Shown here: positions 24,233 through 32,511 of the stretch, piece after piece
Numbering within the stretch: the stretch's first letter is position 1
Layout of the letters: each line of letters starts with the position of its first letter
Assembly (NCBI GenBank): GCA_903911135.1
Contig: CAIWCG010000163.1
Coordinates: 1-34,053 of the forward strand
DNA length: 34,053 nt
Direction: 5' to 3'
Origin: an uncultured Bacteroidota bacterium
GTDB taxonomy: Bacteria > Bacteroidota > Bacteroidia > AKYH767-A > JABDAW01
Notes under the pieces: model-generated
What the model was told of the DNA's origin: nothing
The model's database searches: none
Seen by the model: only the letters and a program-made list of their open reading frames with translations
Program-made: the position numbers and the translations under genes

Positions 24233-24883
24233 ATGGCAAAATTAATCGAGTTTTACGAAAACAAAACGATTCCTGAAACAGACGAAATCCGCATCAGGAT
24301 AAACAGCGTTTTTGGTACCACAGGCATGGGGATTTCTGGCAATACGAACTTTACAATGATTCACGCCGAGGATGTGAATGTCCTTGCCGGTGGTGTGGTT
24401 TGGAGAACTGCGCAAGACAAGGCGGCGAACAGAAACGAAATAGATATCCGCCATGCAGAAGAGAAGATGCTGGCTTTCCAAAAACTGCTGAAGGTTTATG
24501 CTGTAGAAGCCAACCGTCAACATGGCGGAACTAGCGTCTTGGCAGATGAAGTAGCCCTTGAAACTACTGGAATGACATTGGCCAAACCAGGCGAAGAGGT
24601 GGGACAGATGGACCAAGCCGTCATCACCACCATAGAGGCGGTGAAAGGCGTAACTGGCAGGGCGAAAATTACGGTGCAGACATCGAAGAAATATTGCCAC
24701 GGAACCTACGTGGAAATAACGGAAGTGGTGAGCGGAGAGGTGACGATAGAACATTCTACCGACAAGCACATAGTGATAATAGATGGGATGAAGCACGGCA
24801 AGGATTACCAGGTTCGTGTGTGCTACGATGGCACCGACAAAACCCGTGTTTGGTCGGACCCAAAACCGTTTACGGCGGTGTAG
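24233..24883 (+). CDS. Hypothetical protein with C-terminal fibronectin type III-like domain
   Basis: A 216-aa protein without a recognisable signal peptide or membrane segment. Residues 1-125 are a mixed region I do not recognise (NTNFTMIHAEDVNVLAGG, then a Lys/Glu-rich helix around 75-95). Residues about 126-216 look like an FN3-type beta sandwich (GRAKITVQTSKKYCHGTYVEI, ending GKDYQVRVCYDGTDKTRVWSDPKPF, at 185-213). The YQVRV and W-S-D-P end pattern is the main support. It is monocistronic with its own promoter element and a strong terminator (24907-24951). I cannot assign a function. Confidence 0.75.
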   Translation: MAKLIEFYENKTIPETDEIRIRINSVFGTTGMGISGNTNFTMIHAEDVNVLAGGVVWRTAQDKAANRNEIDIRHAEEKMLAFQKLLKVYAVEANRQHGGTSVLADEVALETTGMTLAKPGEEVGQMDQAVITTIEAVKGVTGRAKITVQTSKKYCHGTYVEITEVVSGEVTIEHSTDKHIVIIDGMKHGKDYQVRVCYDGTDKTRVWSDPKPFTAV

Positions 24884-24906
24884 TTTCTGATAAAACAATA
24901 AACATC

Positions 24907-24951
24907 AAGCGGACCTGCTACTATAAAGTGGGTCCGCTTTTTTGTTTTTTA
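24907..24951 (+). terminator. Rho-independent terminator of the FN3-like gene
   Basis: AAGCGGACC pairs with GGTCCGCTT (9 bp, 15-nt loop) and is followed by two T-runs. Confidence 0.85.
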
Positions 24952-25021
24952 CAAGTTCGTTTTTAGAAGCAGCCAGCACCTAACCACCAAAGGCGTTTAG
25001 GGGGAGTGGTTTCTGTTGAGA

Positions 25022-25684
25022 CTATTGATTGATGGGCATCAGGTAGCCATCTTTCATGGTGAGCTTTCGGTCGGCCATGTTTGCCAGTTCCTCGTTGTGG
25101 GTTACTATTACGAAAGTCTGGTTGAACTGCTGCCTAAGTTGGAAGAAAAGATTATGAAGGTCGGTGGCAGCATTAGAATCGAGATTGCCCGAAGGCTCAT
25201 CGGCCATCACCACCGATGGGTTGTTTATCAAGGCCCTTGCAGCGGCCACACGTTGCTGTTCGCCACCGGATAGCTCCTTGGGTTTGTGCAGCAATCTATC
25301 CTTGAGACCGAGGAACTCAAGCAGTTCGGTGGCCTTCTTTTCGGCGTCCTTTTTGCCAAGACCGGCAATGAAGGCCGGGATGCATACATTCTCCAAGGCA
25401 TTGAATTCGGGCAGCAAATGATGGAACTGGAAGATGAAGCCGATGTTCTTGTTTCTGAAGGCCGCCAGCTTCTTTCCGTTCAGTCCGTTTATATCTATGT
25501 TGTTGAAAAGCACGGAGCCTTTGTCGGCCGTATCAAGCGTGGATATTATGTGCAGAAGTGTGCTCTTGCCAGCACCGGAAGGGCCCACAATGGAGACAAT
25601 CTCGCCCTGCTCTATCGTTACGTCGATGCCCTTGAGCACGGGGAGTGTGCCATACGATTTGAAGATGCCCTTAGCCGTTATCAT
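25022..25684 (-). CDS. ABC transporter ATP-binding protein, LolD-like
   Basis: A 220-aa ATPase: Walker A GPSGAGKS (34-41), Q-loop FIFQFHHL, signature LSGGEQQR (138-145), Walker B VVMADEPS (158-165) and a switch His in IVTHNEE. Sequence and length fit the LolD/MacB subfamily, which drives lipoprotein release from the inner membrane (LolCDE) or similar extrusion systems. No lolC/lolE permease gene is adjacent, so the partner must be encoded elsewhere. It follows the TPR gene by 18 bp on the same strand and is probably co-transcribed with it. Confidence 0.88.
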   Translation of the reverse strand: MITAKGIFKSYGTLPVLKGIDVTIEQGEIVSIVGPSGAGKSTLLHIISTLDTADKGSVLFNNIDINGLNGKKLAAFRNKNIGFIFQFHHLLPEFNALENVCIPAFIAGLGKKDAEKKATELLEFLGLKDRLLHKPKELSGGEQQRVAAARALINNPSVVMADEPSGNLDSNAATDLHNLFFQLRQQFNQTFVIVTHNEELANMADRKLTMKDGYLMPINQ

Positions 25685-25702
25685 GTTGAATGGGGGCGGT
25701 TG

Positions 25703-26932
25703 TTAGTCGCAGTTCTTTACGTAGGCGTTGATGGCCTCTTCCAAGCCCATGTCGGCAGCCTTTTTCAGGTCGGCACAGCTTTCGGTTTTCCTGTCCATGG
25801 CTATCTTGGTGAGCCCCCGTTTCGAGTAGGCTTCGGCATAGTCCGGACTTAACTTGATGGCCTGGTTGAAATCATCCAAAGCGTCATCGTTCTTTCCCAA
25901 CGACATGTATGCCACTCCCCTGTTGTAATAGCCTTCGGGGAAGCTTTCCTGCTTGCCCTTGAGCTCCAAACATTTGGAGAAGCTCAAGATGGACTGTTCG
26001 AACTGCTTCTGTTTGAGTTTCACCAAGCCGAGATAGAAATAACTGTCGGCATTGTCCGATTTCAGGCTTATGGCCTTGTTCAGGTTGCTCATGGCCTCCT
26101 CATATTTGGCAGCTTTATAATAGGCATAGCCCAAGTTGCAGTAAGCATCGGCATAGTCCACCTTAAGTAGTATCGCCTTGTTCAAATCGGCTATCGCCAG
26201 CGTGTATTTGTCGAGGTGGTTGTATGCCAAGCCACGGTGATAATAGGCATCGGTATAGGCTAAATCCAAGGCGATGGCTTTGGAATAGTCTTGCACGGCC
26301 GGCTCATAGTTTCCGAGATAGTAAAACGCCAAGCCACGGTTGAAAATGGCTTCCTTGTAGGTTGGTTTTATGATAACGGCCTTGTCGTAATCGGCAATGG
26401 CGGCCTCATATTTATCCATCTGATAGTAACATAGGCCGCGGTTGAAATAGGCATCCGGTTTGTCGCCGCCTATTTGTATGGTCTTGGTGAAATCCAGCAC
26501 GGAGAAGTCGTATTTTCCTATCTGGTAATAGCCCAACCCTCTTTTGTAATAGGCATCCATGTAGTTCGGATTGATCTGTATGGCGCGGGTATAATCGGAA
26601 ACGGAAAGCTCGAACTTGTTCATCTTGTCATACACCAAACCTCTATAATAGATGACCTCGGCGAAGTTGGGATTGTACTCTATTGCCTTGTTGTAGTCCG
26701 AAATGGCGGCATCATACTTCGCCAATTGATAATAAGAAAGGCCTCTGGTGCAAAAGGCCAAAAAGGCATCCGGTTTCTGCTGTATCACCTTGCTGCAGAG
26801 GGAGATGGCTCCCACAAAGTTGGAGTTTTTATATTCGGTAGAGGCCTGTGTCATCAAGGATTCAGGCGACTGCGCCAACAAGGCAGCCTTGGAAACGAAG
26901 ATTAGGATCAGTAAGGAGAGAACTCTTTTCAT
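25703..26932 (-). CDS. Secreted/periplasmic TPR-repeat protein
   Basis: A 409-aa protein with a signal peptide (1-20, ending LLAQ) and about eleven 34-residue tetratricopeptide repeats filling the rest. Examples are AYYKRGLGYYQIGKYDFSV and the recurrent YNRGL, YDKAI and KPDY-type strings. TPR arrays are scaffolds for protein-protein interaction; no enzymatic domain is present. It is the first gene of an operon with the LolD-like ATPase. The promoter element TACTTTTG is at 26952-26959 (minus), 19 nt before the ATG. The partner is unknown. Confidence 0.9.
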   Translation of the reverse strand: MKRVLSLLILIFVSKAALLAQSPESLMTQASTEYKNSNFVGAISLCSKVIQQKPDAFLAFCTRGLSYYQLAKYDAAISDYNKAIEYNPNFAEVIYYRGLVYDKMNKFELSVSDYTRAIQINPNYMDAYYKRGLGYYQIGKYDFSVLDFTKTIQIGGDKPDAYFNRGLCYYQMDKYEAAIADYDKAVIIKPTYKEAIFNRGLAFYYLGNYEPAVQDYSKAIALDLAYTDAYYHRGLAYNHLDKYTLAIADLNKAILLKVDYADAYCNLGYAYYKAAKYEEAMSNLNKAISLKSDNADSYFYLGLVKLKQKQFEQSILSFSKCLELKGKQESFPEGYYNRGVAYMSLGKNDDALDDFNQAIKLSPDYAEAYSKRGLTKIAMDRKTESCADLKKAADMGLEEAINAYVKNCD

Positions 26933-26951
26933 TGATTTTAAATTTAGGCTG

Positions 26952-26959
26952 CAAAAGTA
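26952..26959 (-). promoter_or_regulatory. -7 promoter element (TACTTTTG) of the TPR-LolD operon
   Basis: TAnnTTTG on the minus strand, 19 nt upstream of the ATG at 26932. Confidence 0.55.
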
Positions 26960-27008
26960 TAAAATTAAACAATTCTTTGGATGATGATTGGTGATGAAAC
27001 AACTACGG

Positions 27009-28409
27009 TTATTCAGTATATACGGAGTACGGAAGATGCAGAGCCTCTTTCAGGTAGCTGTTTTGAATATTGGCAGTGTCCGAGCTGATGTCGCCATCGT
27101 ATAACCACCCGGATGGTGGCAGAGCCCTGACTTTTACCGCTTGTTTTTGATCCTTCGGAATGCCTTTGAGGAAAATGATTCGATCATCATAAGCGGCAGC
27201 ATGCGCCTTTATGATTGGGTATTGATGAAACAACAATGCGGCATACACCGCTATCAAGAATATAGGCGTAATCATAGAAAGGCGTTTAGGCAAAGTTGTT
27301 TGGTATCCCATCTTGATGCCAATGAGAATAAGTATTGTTGTTTCCAATAACGTCATGGTTGTTAATGATCTCATTGGAGGCACTCCATGAATGGCCACAG
27401 CACTAATGATGATGTTGATGAAGCAAAATGCCATCAATATATAGATTATGGAATTGATTTTTGAGATAAACCTACCGATGATTTCATTTCTCAATGATGA
27501 TAACTTTGTTCCAAGAGCCACCCATATCAAGAAGAATGGTAAAATGAACCATACCTTTTCTACCGCAGTGATTTTCATCACTTGAAAAGAAGTATAGGCA
27601 ACCGACTGAAATACATGCATCCAACTTAATGGTGGAAGGAATGAATTCCTTATAGCTATGCCAGGGCAAAATAACGTTATCATAAACGAAATGAACATTG
27701 CGGTCACAGCTAGTATGGTTTTCCTTTTCATTGCATTGATAAAGGGAATAGGCATAGATGTTTTAAGCTTCCTAAGCTTGAATATCATCAATGATAACAA
27801 GCAAATCATGATTATGACGAATGGTTCGTTTCCACCTCCCGCCAAAATGAAAGACAGAAAGATCAATGCATATATTGGTGTTGTTGTTTTTCGATTGATG
27901 ACTAATGATAAACCAACACAAAACATGATTACTGGAAAGATATATATCGTAGAGGCGTTCATCCAAAACCAAGTCTCACCTATTCCCATATTAAACAGAA
28001 AGAATCCGGAACATGCCAACATGGAATAATTCAGAAGGTTTATAGGTGAAGGTTTAACCTTTAACAAATCACAAAAAGATCCAATCAACTTAAATACGGA
28101 ACCAATGAATAATAAAAGAAGGAATATATAATACAACAATAACGACGCAGTTGGGTCAAAACAATTCATCATTCCATTCATTAACAATATTGAACTCCAG
28201 CGAGTGTTCCACGTTTTATATGAAAAGATGAATGCATTCCACATTCCCATTTTATCCACCCTAAAACAGTAGGCGAAGTCATCATTGCACATTCGAGTAA
28301 AATAGCCGAAAATAAGATAGGTCACTATAAAGATGCAATTGGCAGTAAACAACAGAATAGGCAAAGTTGTACTTAACCCATTTGTTTTCAATACTTTTTG
28401 ATCGTTCAT
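27009..28409 (-). CDS. Multi-pass membrane protein, DUF6056-like
   Basis: About 466 aa if translation starts at the ATG at 28407-28409 (MNDQKVLK). The open frame extends 34 codons further upstream, but that part is AT-rich, overlaps the promoter region of the divergent gene and lies upstream of a -7-like element (28446-28453, AAGATTTG, minus). About ten to eleven hydrophobic segments are present. The first loop has CNDDFAYCFRVDKMG and NTRWSSILLMN, a DD/R-W pattern seen in polytopic GT-C-like or DUF6056 proteins that may act in surface glycan assembly. That is a family-level guess, and no substrate can be inferred. No sugar-synthesis genes flank it. Confidence 0.75.
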   Translation of the reverse strand: MNDQKVLKTNGLSTTLPILLFTANCIFIVTYLIFGYFTRMCNDDFAYCFRVDKMGMWNAFIFSYKTWNTRWSSILLMNGMMNCFDPTASLLLYYIFLLLLFIGSVFKLIGSFCDLLKVKPSPINLLNYSMLACSGFFLFNMGIGETWFWMNASTIYIFPVIMFCVGLSLVINRKTTTPIYALIFLSFILAGGGNEPFVIIMICLLSLMIFKLRKLKTSMPIPFINAMKRKTILAVTAMFISFMITLFCPGIAIRNSFLPPLSWMHVFQSVAYTSFQVMKITAVEKVWFILPFFLIWVALGTKLSSLRNEIIGRFISKINSIIYILMAFCFINIIISAVAIHGVPPMRSLTTMTLLETTILILIGIKMGYQTTLPKRLSMITPIFLIAVYAALLFHQYPIIKAHAAAYDDRIIFLKGIPKDQKQAVKVRALPPSGWLYDGDISSDTANIQNSYLKEALHLPYSVYTE

Positions 28410-28497
28410 CCTACTTTGAATTATTCTTATAAAATGTAAAATAAACAAATCTTTAATTAATAAAATAAAATTCATTATTCGTTCACAAACAACCTTA

Positions 28498-28505
28498 TAT
28501 ATTTG
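28498..28505 (+). promoter_or_regulatory. -7 promoter element (TATATTTG) of the Spy/CpxP-like gene
   Basis: TAnnTTTG, 27 nt before the ATG at 28533, with a leader lacking Shine-Dalgarno. Confidence 0.6.
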
Positions 28506-28532
28506 CACCATTAATAATATAAAAATATAACA

Positions 28533-29030
28533 ATGAAAAACTTCGTAAAGATTTTATTAGTAGTATCCATATTCGGTTATGGAACTGTTGCCATTGCTCA
28601 AGAGAAGCAAGATCCAGCTGCTAAACAAGCTGCCCCAGCTGCAAAACCTGCAGGTGATGCTAAAGGTGCTCCACAACAAGCTCCAAAACCATTGACTCCT
28701 GAAGAAAGAGCTGAAAAAAGAGCTGAACAATTGAAGAAAAGATTGGATCTTTCAACTGAGCAAGTTGCAAAGGTTAAAGCTATCATCATGAAAAGCGACA
28801 CTGAAATGCAAAATGCAATGAAAACTGCAGGTGCTGACAAAGAAGCTAGAATGGCTGCAAGAGACAAAGTTCGTGAAAACGAAAAAGCTGAAATGATCAA
28901 GGTTTTAAATCCAGAGCAACAAACAAAGTACAAAGCAATGGAAAATCCTCCTAAACGTCCTACTGAAGGCGGAAAAGATGGCAAACCAGCTCCAGCTCCT
29001 GCTCCAGTGAAAAAAGAAGAAGCGAAATAA
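28533..29030 (+). CDS. Small exported Spy/CpxP-like helical protein with Ala/Pro/Lys-rich ends
   Basis: A 165-aa protein with a signal peptide (1-22, ending AIAQ), an Ala/Pro/Lys-rich linker (23-50), a charged helical core (51-133) and a Pro/Lys-rich tail. The core has LTPEERAEKRAEQLKKRLDLS, then QVAKVKAIIM, then LNPEQQTKYKAM. This is the LTxxQ-style arrangement of periplasmic Spy/CpxP proteins, which act as chaperones or stress-signal modulators. The call rests on motif layout and composition; similarity is modest. Strong promoter and terminator elements and a simple composition suggest an abundant single-gene product. Confidence 0.75.
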   Translation: MKNFVKILLVVSIFGYGTVAIAQEKQDPAAKQAAPAAKPAGDAKGAPQQAPKPLTPEERAEKRAEQLKKRLDLSTEQVAKVKAIIMKSDTEMQNAMKTAGADKEARMAARDKVRENEKAEMIKVLNPEQQTKYKAMENPPKRPTEGGKDGKPAPAPAPVKKEEAK

Positions 29031-29052
29031 TTTAGTTAATTCGCATGATTTT

Positions 29053-29087
29053 GAAAAAGAGGGTTAATAGCCCTCTTTTTCTTTTTT
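29053..29087 (+). terminator. Rho-independent terminator of the Spy/CpxP-like gene
   Basis: An 11-bp perfect stem (GAAAAAGAGGG with CCCTCTTTTTC) and a 7-nt loop, followed by TTTTTTA. Confidence 0.9.
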
Positions 29088-29144
29088 ATGGCAACAGATA
29101 AAAATATTTAATGTAATTTAGTCCCGCTAAAAAAACAGAATATC

Positions 29145-30161
29145 ATGATTATAGATTTAAGAAGCGATACCGTCACCAAGCCTACCAAAGGAATGCTTGA
29201 TGCTATGTGGAATGCTGAAGTTGGCGACGATGTTTTCTCTGAAGACCCATCAATAAATAAACTGGAGGCCAAAGCTGCAGAAATGTTTGGTATGGAAGCA
29301 GGAATTTATTGCCCGTCGGGTACGATGACCAACCAGACGGCAATAAAAGTTCTTACCCAACCGCAACAGGAAGTCATTTGCGATGTGCAAGCTCATATTT
29401 ATAAATACGAAGCTGGTGGCATGGCTTTCAATTCTGGTGTTTCTCCAAGGCTTGTAAATGGCGACAGAGGAAGAATGACGCCACAAGATGTCATCGACAA
29501 CATCAATCCTGAAAATACCCACTTTGCCCCTACCTCTTTGGTAGCTTTAGAAAACACCAGCAACCGAGGTGGAGGAAGTTATTATACGATGAAGGAAATG
29601 GCTGCCATCCATCAGGTGGTGAAGGATAATTGCTTGAAGTTTCATCTTGATGGAGCCAGAATTTTCAATGCCTTGACTGAAACTCATGACAACCCGAAGG
29701 ATTTGGGTAAACTTTTCGATACCATTTCCGTTTGTTTATCGAAAGGACTCGGTGCTCCGGTTGGGTCGGTGATGCTTTCTTCAAAAGAAAATATCCATAA
29801 GGCCAAACGAATCAGAAAGGTTTTCGGCGGGGGCATGCGTCAAGCCGGTTTTCTTGCTGCAGCAGGCATCTATGCTCTCGACAATAACATAAAACGCCTC
29901 AAGGAAGACCACCAAAGAGCCAAAATTATCGAGACCACCCTCAAAAACTTGACCTATATAGAAAGCATCATGCCGGTGGATACCAACATCATCATTTTCA
30001 AGCTCAACAATTCGATGACTCATGAAGATTTCTTGGCAAAACTGGCTGCAAAAAACATCAAGGCTGCAGCTACCACCAAGCAAACCATCCGCATGGTTAC
30101 GCATCTTGATTTCAATGACGACATGCTTGATGTTTTGGTCAATACCCTGAAGTCCATCTAA
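29145..30161 (+). CDS. Low-specificity L-threonine aldolase
   Basis: A 338-aa fold-type I PLP enzyme cleaving L-threonine or L-allo-threonine to glycine and acetaldehyde. The opening DLRSDTVTKPT is diagnostic, with CPSGTMTNQ (56-64), HLDGAR (167-172) and the PLP Lys200 in CLSKGLGAPVGS. Length and order match the family. The stretch GGGMRQAGFLAAAG is also canonical. A secreted hypothetical gene follows after 33 bp, probably on the same mRNA. The upstream region has only a one-mismatch -7 element (near 29116), so the promoter is uncertain. Confidence 0.94.
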   Translation: MIIDLRSDTVTKPTKGMLDAMWNAEVGDDVFSEDPSINKLEAKAAEMFGMEAGIYCPSGTMTNQTAIKVLTQPQQEVICDVQAHIYKYEAGGMAFNSGVSPRLVNGDRGRMTPQDVIDNINPENTHFAPTSLVALENTSNRGGGSYYTMKEMAAIHQVVKDNCLKFHLDGARIFNALTETHDNPKDLGKLFDTISVCLSKGLGAPVGSVMLSSKENIHKAKRIRKVFGGGMRQAGFLAAAGIYALDNNIKRLKEDHQRAKIIETTLKNLTYIESIMPVDTNIIIFKLNNSMTHEDFLAKLAAKNIKAAATTKQTIRMVTHLDFNDDMLDVLVNTLKSI

Positions 30162-30194
30162 GCCATTTTTACCCAATTCCATCCCTTTTATGCC

Positions 30195-30698
30195 ATGAAA
30201 AAGATACTACATGCACTCCTTTTGATGCAGTTTATTCTTTTCTTTATGAATATTGCCCAAGCGCAAAAGAACAACGTCCTGAAACCCGCTTATGCAGGCC
30301 ATATCGACTATGCAAATGGCAATTTCGGCACCTTCAATTATCCCCAAAGCGGCGATTCGGTCATCGTTTTCATCACCGATAGTTTGCATATAAACGTACT
30401 TATCTTCCAAGGGCAAAATGTGAACGAAAAACGAACCATCGAGGCCCCGATGGGCAACCTGAAACTCATGCGCCGCAAGGTTTATGACGATATTCAGGCC
30501 CCCGATAAAATCATTCCTACCACCAGTGTCGATGCCAAATATCTGGGTAAAAGCGCCAGCCACAATGGCACCAGTTATACCCTCACCATCACCCATTTTG
30601 GCAACGGAAATATCGCCAACTTGGTGTTTGTGGAAGAGCACGGTGGCGTGAGGATAGATGATTTATTCTTGGCAGTCTTGAAAAAAATCCAGCAGTAA
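30195..30698 (+). CDS. Secreted hypothetical protein
   Basis: A 167-aa protein with an N-terminal signal peptide (1-23, ending AQAQ). The mature part is predicted mainly beta (GTFNYPQSGDSVIVFITD, TSYTLTITHFGNGNIANLVFVEEHGG), with one helical end. I do not recognise a family and see no catalytic motif. It lies 33 bp after the threonine aldolase with no promoter element between, so it is probably co-transcribed. The stop codon lies inside the left arm of a 9-bp hairpin that begins two tandem stem-loops (30692-30768). Confidence 0.75.
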   Translation: MKKILHALLLMQFILFFMNIAQAQKNNVLKPAYAGHIDYANGNFGTFNYPQSGDSVIVFITDSLHINVLIFQGQNVNEKRTIEAPMGNLKLMRRKVYDDIQAPDKIIPTTSVDAKYLGKSASHNGTSYTLTITHFGNGNIANLVFVEEHGGVRIDDLFLAVLKKIQQ

Positions 30699-30768
30699 AA
30701 TAAGACTTTTTTTACTGCCAATATTTCTATGATAATTGCCCGAAAGGGGCATAATTATAGAAATATTG
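30692..30768 (+). terminator. Double stem-loop after the secreted hypothetical gene
   Basis: The first hairpin is GCAGTAAAA with TTTTACTGC (30692-30718), including the stop codon. The second begins at the next base: CAATATTTCTAT with ATAGAAATATTG (12 bp, 30719-30730 and 30757-30768), enclosing TGCCC/GGGCA with loop GAAAG. No T-run follows. It could end transcription or protect mRNA 3' ends. Confidence 0.6.
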
Positions 30769-30900
30769 ATGAAAATTTTATCCATTAATAAATTATTCAT
30801 GATTATCATTGATGGAATATGGATGCTATTAAAATACTCCATACTTAATAAAAATAAAAATATGCCTTGATAAATATACAACCTACTCAAGAAAGCCAAA

Positions 30901-31047
30901 ATCTTACCCCTCTTAAGCTAAATCTTACCCCTTTATCTCAAAATGTTACCCCTATAACCCAAAATGTTACCCCTTTATCTCCAAGTTTTACCCCTTTTAC
31001 GCCAACTTTTACCCCTTTTATTCCAAGTTTTACTTACGATTCTTTTA
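30901..31047. repeat. Tandem array E: 21-bp period, about 7 units
   Basis: Units begin at 30901, 30922, 30943, 30964, 30985, 31006 and 31027, marked by TTACCCCT with a variable remainder. The last unit has TTACTTAC and runs into a 9-bp perfect hairpin (TTTTACTTA/TAAGTAAAA, 31043-31064). A plus frame (30867-31058) would read heptads such as NVTPLSQ and SFTPFTP. It lies in the 745-bp gap between two plus-strand genes. Confidence 0.93.
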
Positions 31048-31064
31048 CTTATGCCTAAGTAAAA
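31043..31064. terminator. Hairpin between arrays E and F
   Basis: Perfect 9-bp arms (TTTTACTTA and TAAGTAAAA) with a TGCC loop. No T-run follows, so it could be a terminator or simply a structural boundary of array E. Confidence 0.4.
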
Positions 31065-31087
31065 ATAATTTGTGTTGATGAACCTCA

Positions 31088-31234
31088 AAATAGTACATGG
31101 TTACTTCCAAATAGTACATGGTTACTTCCAAAAAGTACACGATTATTCCCAAAAAGTACACGATTATCCCAAAAAAGTACACGATTATCCCGAAAAAGTA
31201 CACGATTATCGCCAACTTTTACCCAGATTTCAGC
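31088..31234. repeat. Tandem array F: 21-bp period, 6 units plus one E-type unit
   Basis: Units begin at 31088, 31109, 31130, 31151, 31172 and 31193. The first two contain TAGTACATGGTTACTTCC, and the next four AAAGTACACGATTAT. The seventh position (31214) reads AACTTTTACCCAGATTT, which matches array E. The phase of E and F is the same: the shared CGCCAACTTTTACCC occurs 210 bp (10 x 21) apart. The rest of the gap up to the gene at 31444 has no further repeat. Confidence 0.93.
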
Positions 31235-31416
31235 TACTTCTGTCTAAGGTTTTAGCTTTGTTGAGTACATTAATATTGATAATTTACGTATTAAAATGAT
31301 AAATAGACACAATTTTGGCAGACTTATTCATCATGAATTGACAAAAAGACAGTTTGGGTTAAATGCTTTTTAAGGTCATCAATAAAAACAGTAGGCCCCA
31401 TGCCCACCGAAATGCT

Positions 31417-31424
31417 TAGTTTTG
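31417..31424 (+). promoter_or_regulatory. -7 promoter element (TAGTTTTG) of the DUF2027/Smr gene
   Basis: TAnnTTTG, 19 nt before the ATG at 31444, implying a leader of about 15 nt. Confidence 0.55.
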
Positions 31425-31443
31425 CCACCGGAATAAATAAATC

Positions 31444-32451
31444 ATGACAACACGTAAATTCAATATCGGCGACAGCGTAAGGTTTCTTAATGAGACTGGC
31501 GGAGGCGTTATTTCAGCCATCATCAGTCACGATTTGGTCATGGTTTCCGTTGAAAACGACTTCGAGTTCGAATTTCAGACCAACCAGTTGGTTTTGGTGA
31601 ACAACAAGACTGATAAAAACAACACCACCTCCTCCACTCCACGTAAAACCACCGCCTTCAACGACCAGATTTCGGGCAAAGAGGGGCTATTTTTAGCTTT
31701 CACCAAAGAAGACGAAACCGAAAACCCCACCCATCACATCTATTTGGTCAACAATACCAATTTTATGGTTCTTTATGCCTATAACATCGTTCATAAACGC
31801 GAATTCATCGGCGTAAATACGGGTGTTATCGTCCCGGTTTCAAAACATCTGATGCAGGTGGTGAAACAAAACGAACTCGACGACTGGAATGCCGTTTCCA
31901 TCGATGCAATATTTTACCAAAAAGGGTTTTATAAGCCACTCGAACCCGTTTCCAAACTCCTCACCTTAAACATTTCGTCCTTTACCCGAGCTAAGAATTT
32001 CAAGAAGCTTGATTTGCTCGACAAGGAGGGTTTTGTCTTCAGCATCTGGATGAAAGAGGAGCCCAAAAAGGAAGAAAAACCAAGCATGAAGTTCGTTGCC
32101 AAGGACATTTCGGAAGGAATGATGAAGGTAAAAGAGGTCATTCGCAAGCCTGCAAACGATTTTCCAGGCATGACGACCATGGAAGTGGACCTTCACATCG
32201 AAGAACTGATTGACGACATCCGTGGCATGAGCAATGCGGAGATTATCAAGATTCAATTGCGCCATTTCGACCATAAACTGAACGAGGCCATTACCAATAA
32301 AATGCGCAGTATCGTCTTCATTCACGGTATCGGCAAGGGTGTTTTGAAGAACGAGATCATTTCCATTTTGGATACCATGGATGGCATCACCTATTCCAAC
32401 GCTTCGATGCAAAAATATGGCAACGGGGCCACCGAAGTCTTTCTTTATTGA
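31444..32451 (+). CDS. DUF2027 and Smr domain protein
   Basis: A 335-aa cytoplasmic protein. The N-terminal region opens with an SH3-like barrel (KFNIGDSVRFLNETGGGVIS) followed by the DUF2027 middle domain found in Bacteroidota. From about residue 243 to the end comes an Smr domain: MEVDLHIEEL, then FIHGIGKGVLKNEI, then the final GATEVFLY. Smr domains, first seen at the C-terminus of MutS2, have nicking endonuclease or RNA-cleaving and ribosome-rescue functions; the activity here is untested. ruvB follows 60 bp downstream with its own promoter element. The pairing of an Smr protein with the Holliday-junction helicase makes a nucleic-acid role plausible. Confidence 0.9.
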   Translation: MTTRKFNIGDSVRFLNETGGGVISAIISHDLVMVSVENDFEFEFQTNQLVLVNNKTDKNNTTSSTPRKTTAFNDQISGKEGLFLAFTKEDETENPTHHIYLVNNTNFMVLYAYNIVHKREFIGVNTGVIVPVSKHLMQVVKQNELDDWNAVSIDAIFYQKGFYKPLEPVSKLLTLNISSFTRAKNFKKLDLLDKEGFVFSIWMKEEPKKEEKPSMKFVAKDISEGMMKVKEVIRKPANDFPGMTTMEVDLHIEELIDDIRGMSNAEIIKIQLRHFDHKLNEAITNKMRSIVFIHGIGKGVLKNEIISILDTMDGITYSNASMQKYGNGATEVFLY

Positions 32452-32499
32452 TGAAAAATGGGCATAATTTGCCAAGATTAAAACATACCTTGTTTTTAA

Positions 32500-32507
32500 T
32501 AAATTTG
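32500..32507 (+). promoter_or_regulatory. -7 promoter element (TAAATTTG) abutting the ruvB start
   Basis: Only CGAG separates the element from the ruvB ATG, which predicts a leaderless transcript. Confidence 0.55.
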
Positions 32508-32511
32508 CGAG

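Noticed and set aside
28410-28511. N-terminal extension of the DUF6056-like protein to 28511
   Set aside because: The extension is AT-rich, overlaps the divergent promoter region, and lies upstream of a -7-like element at 28446-28453. The ATG at 28409 is better placed.
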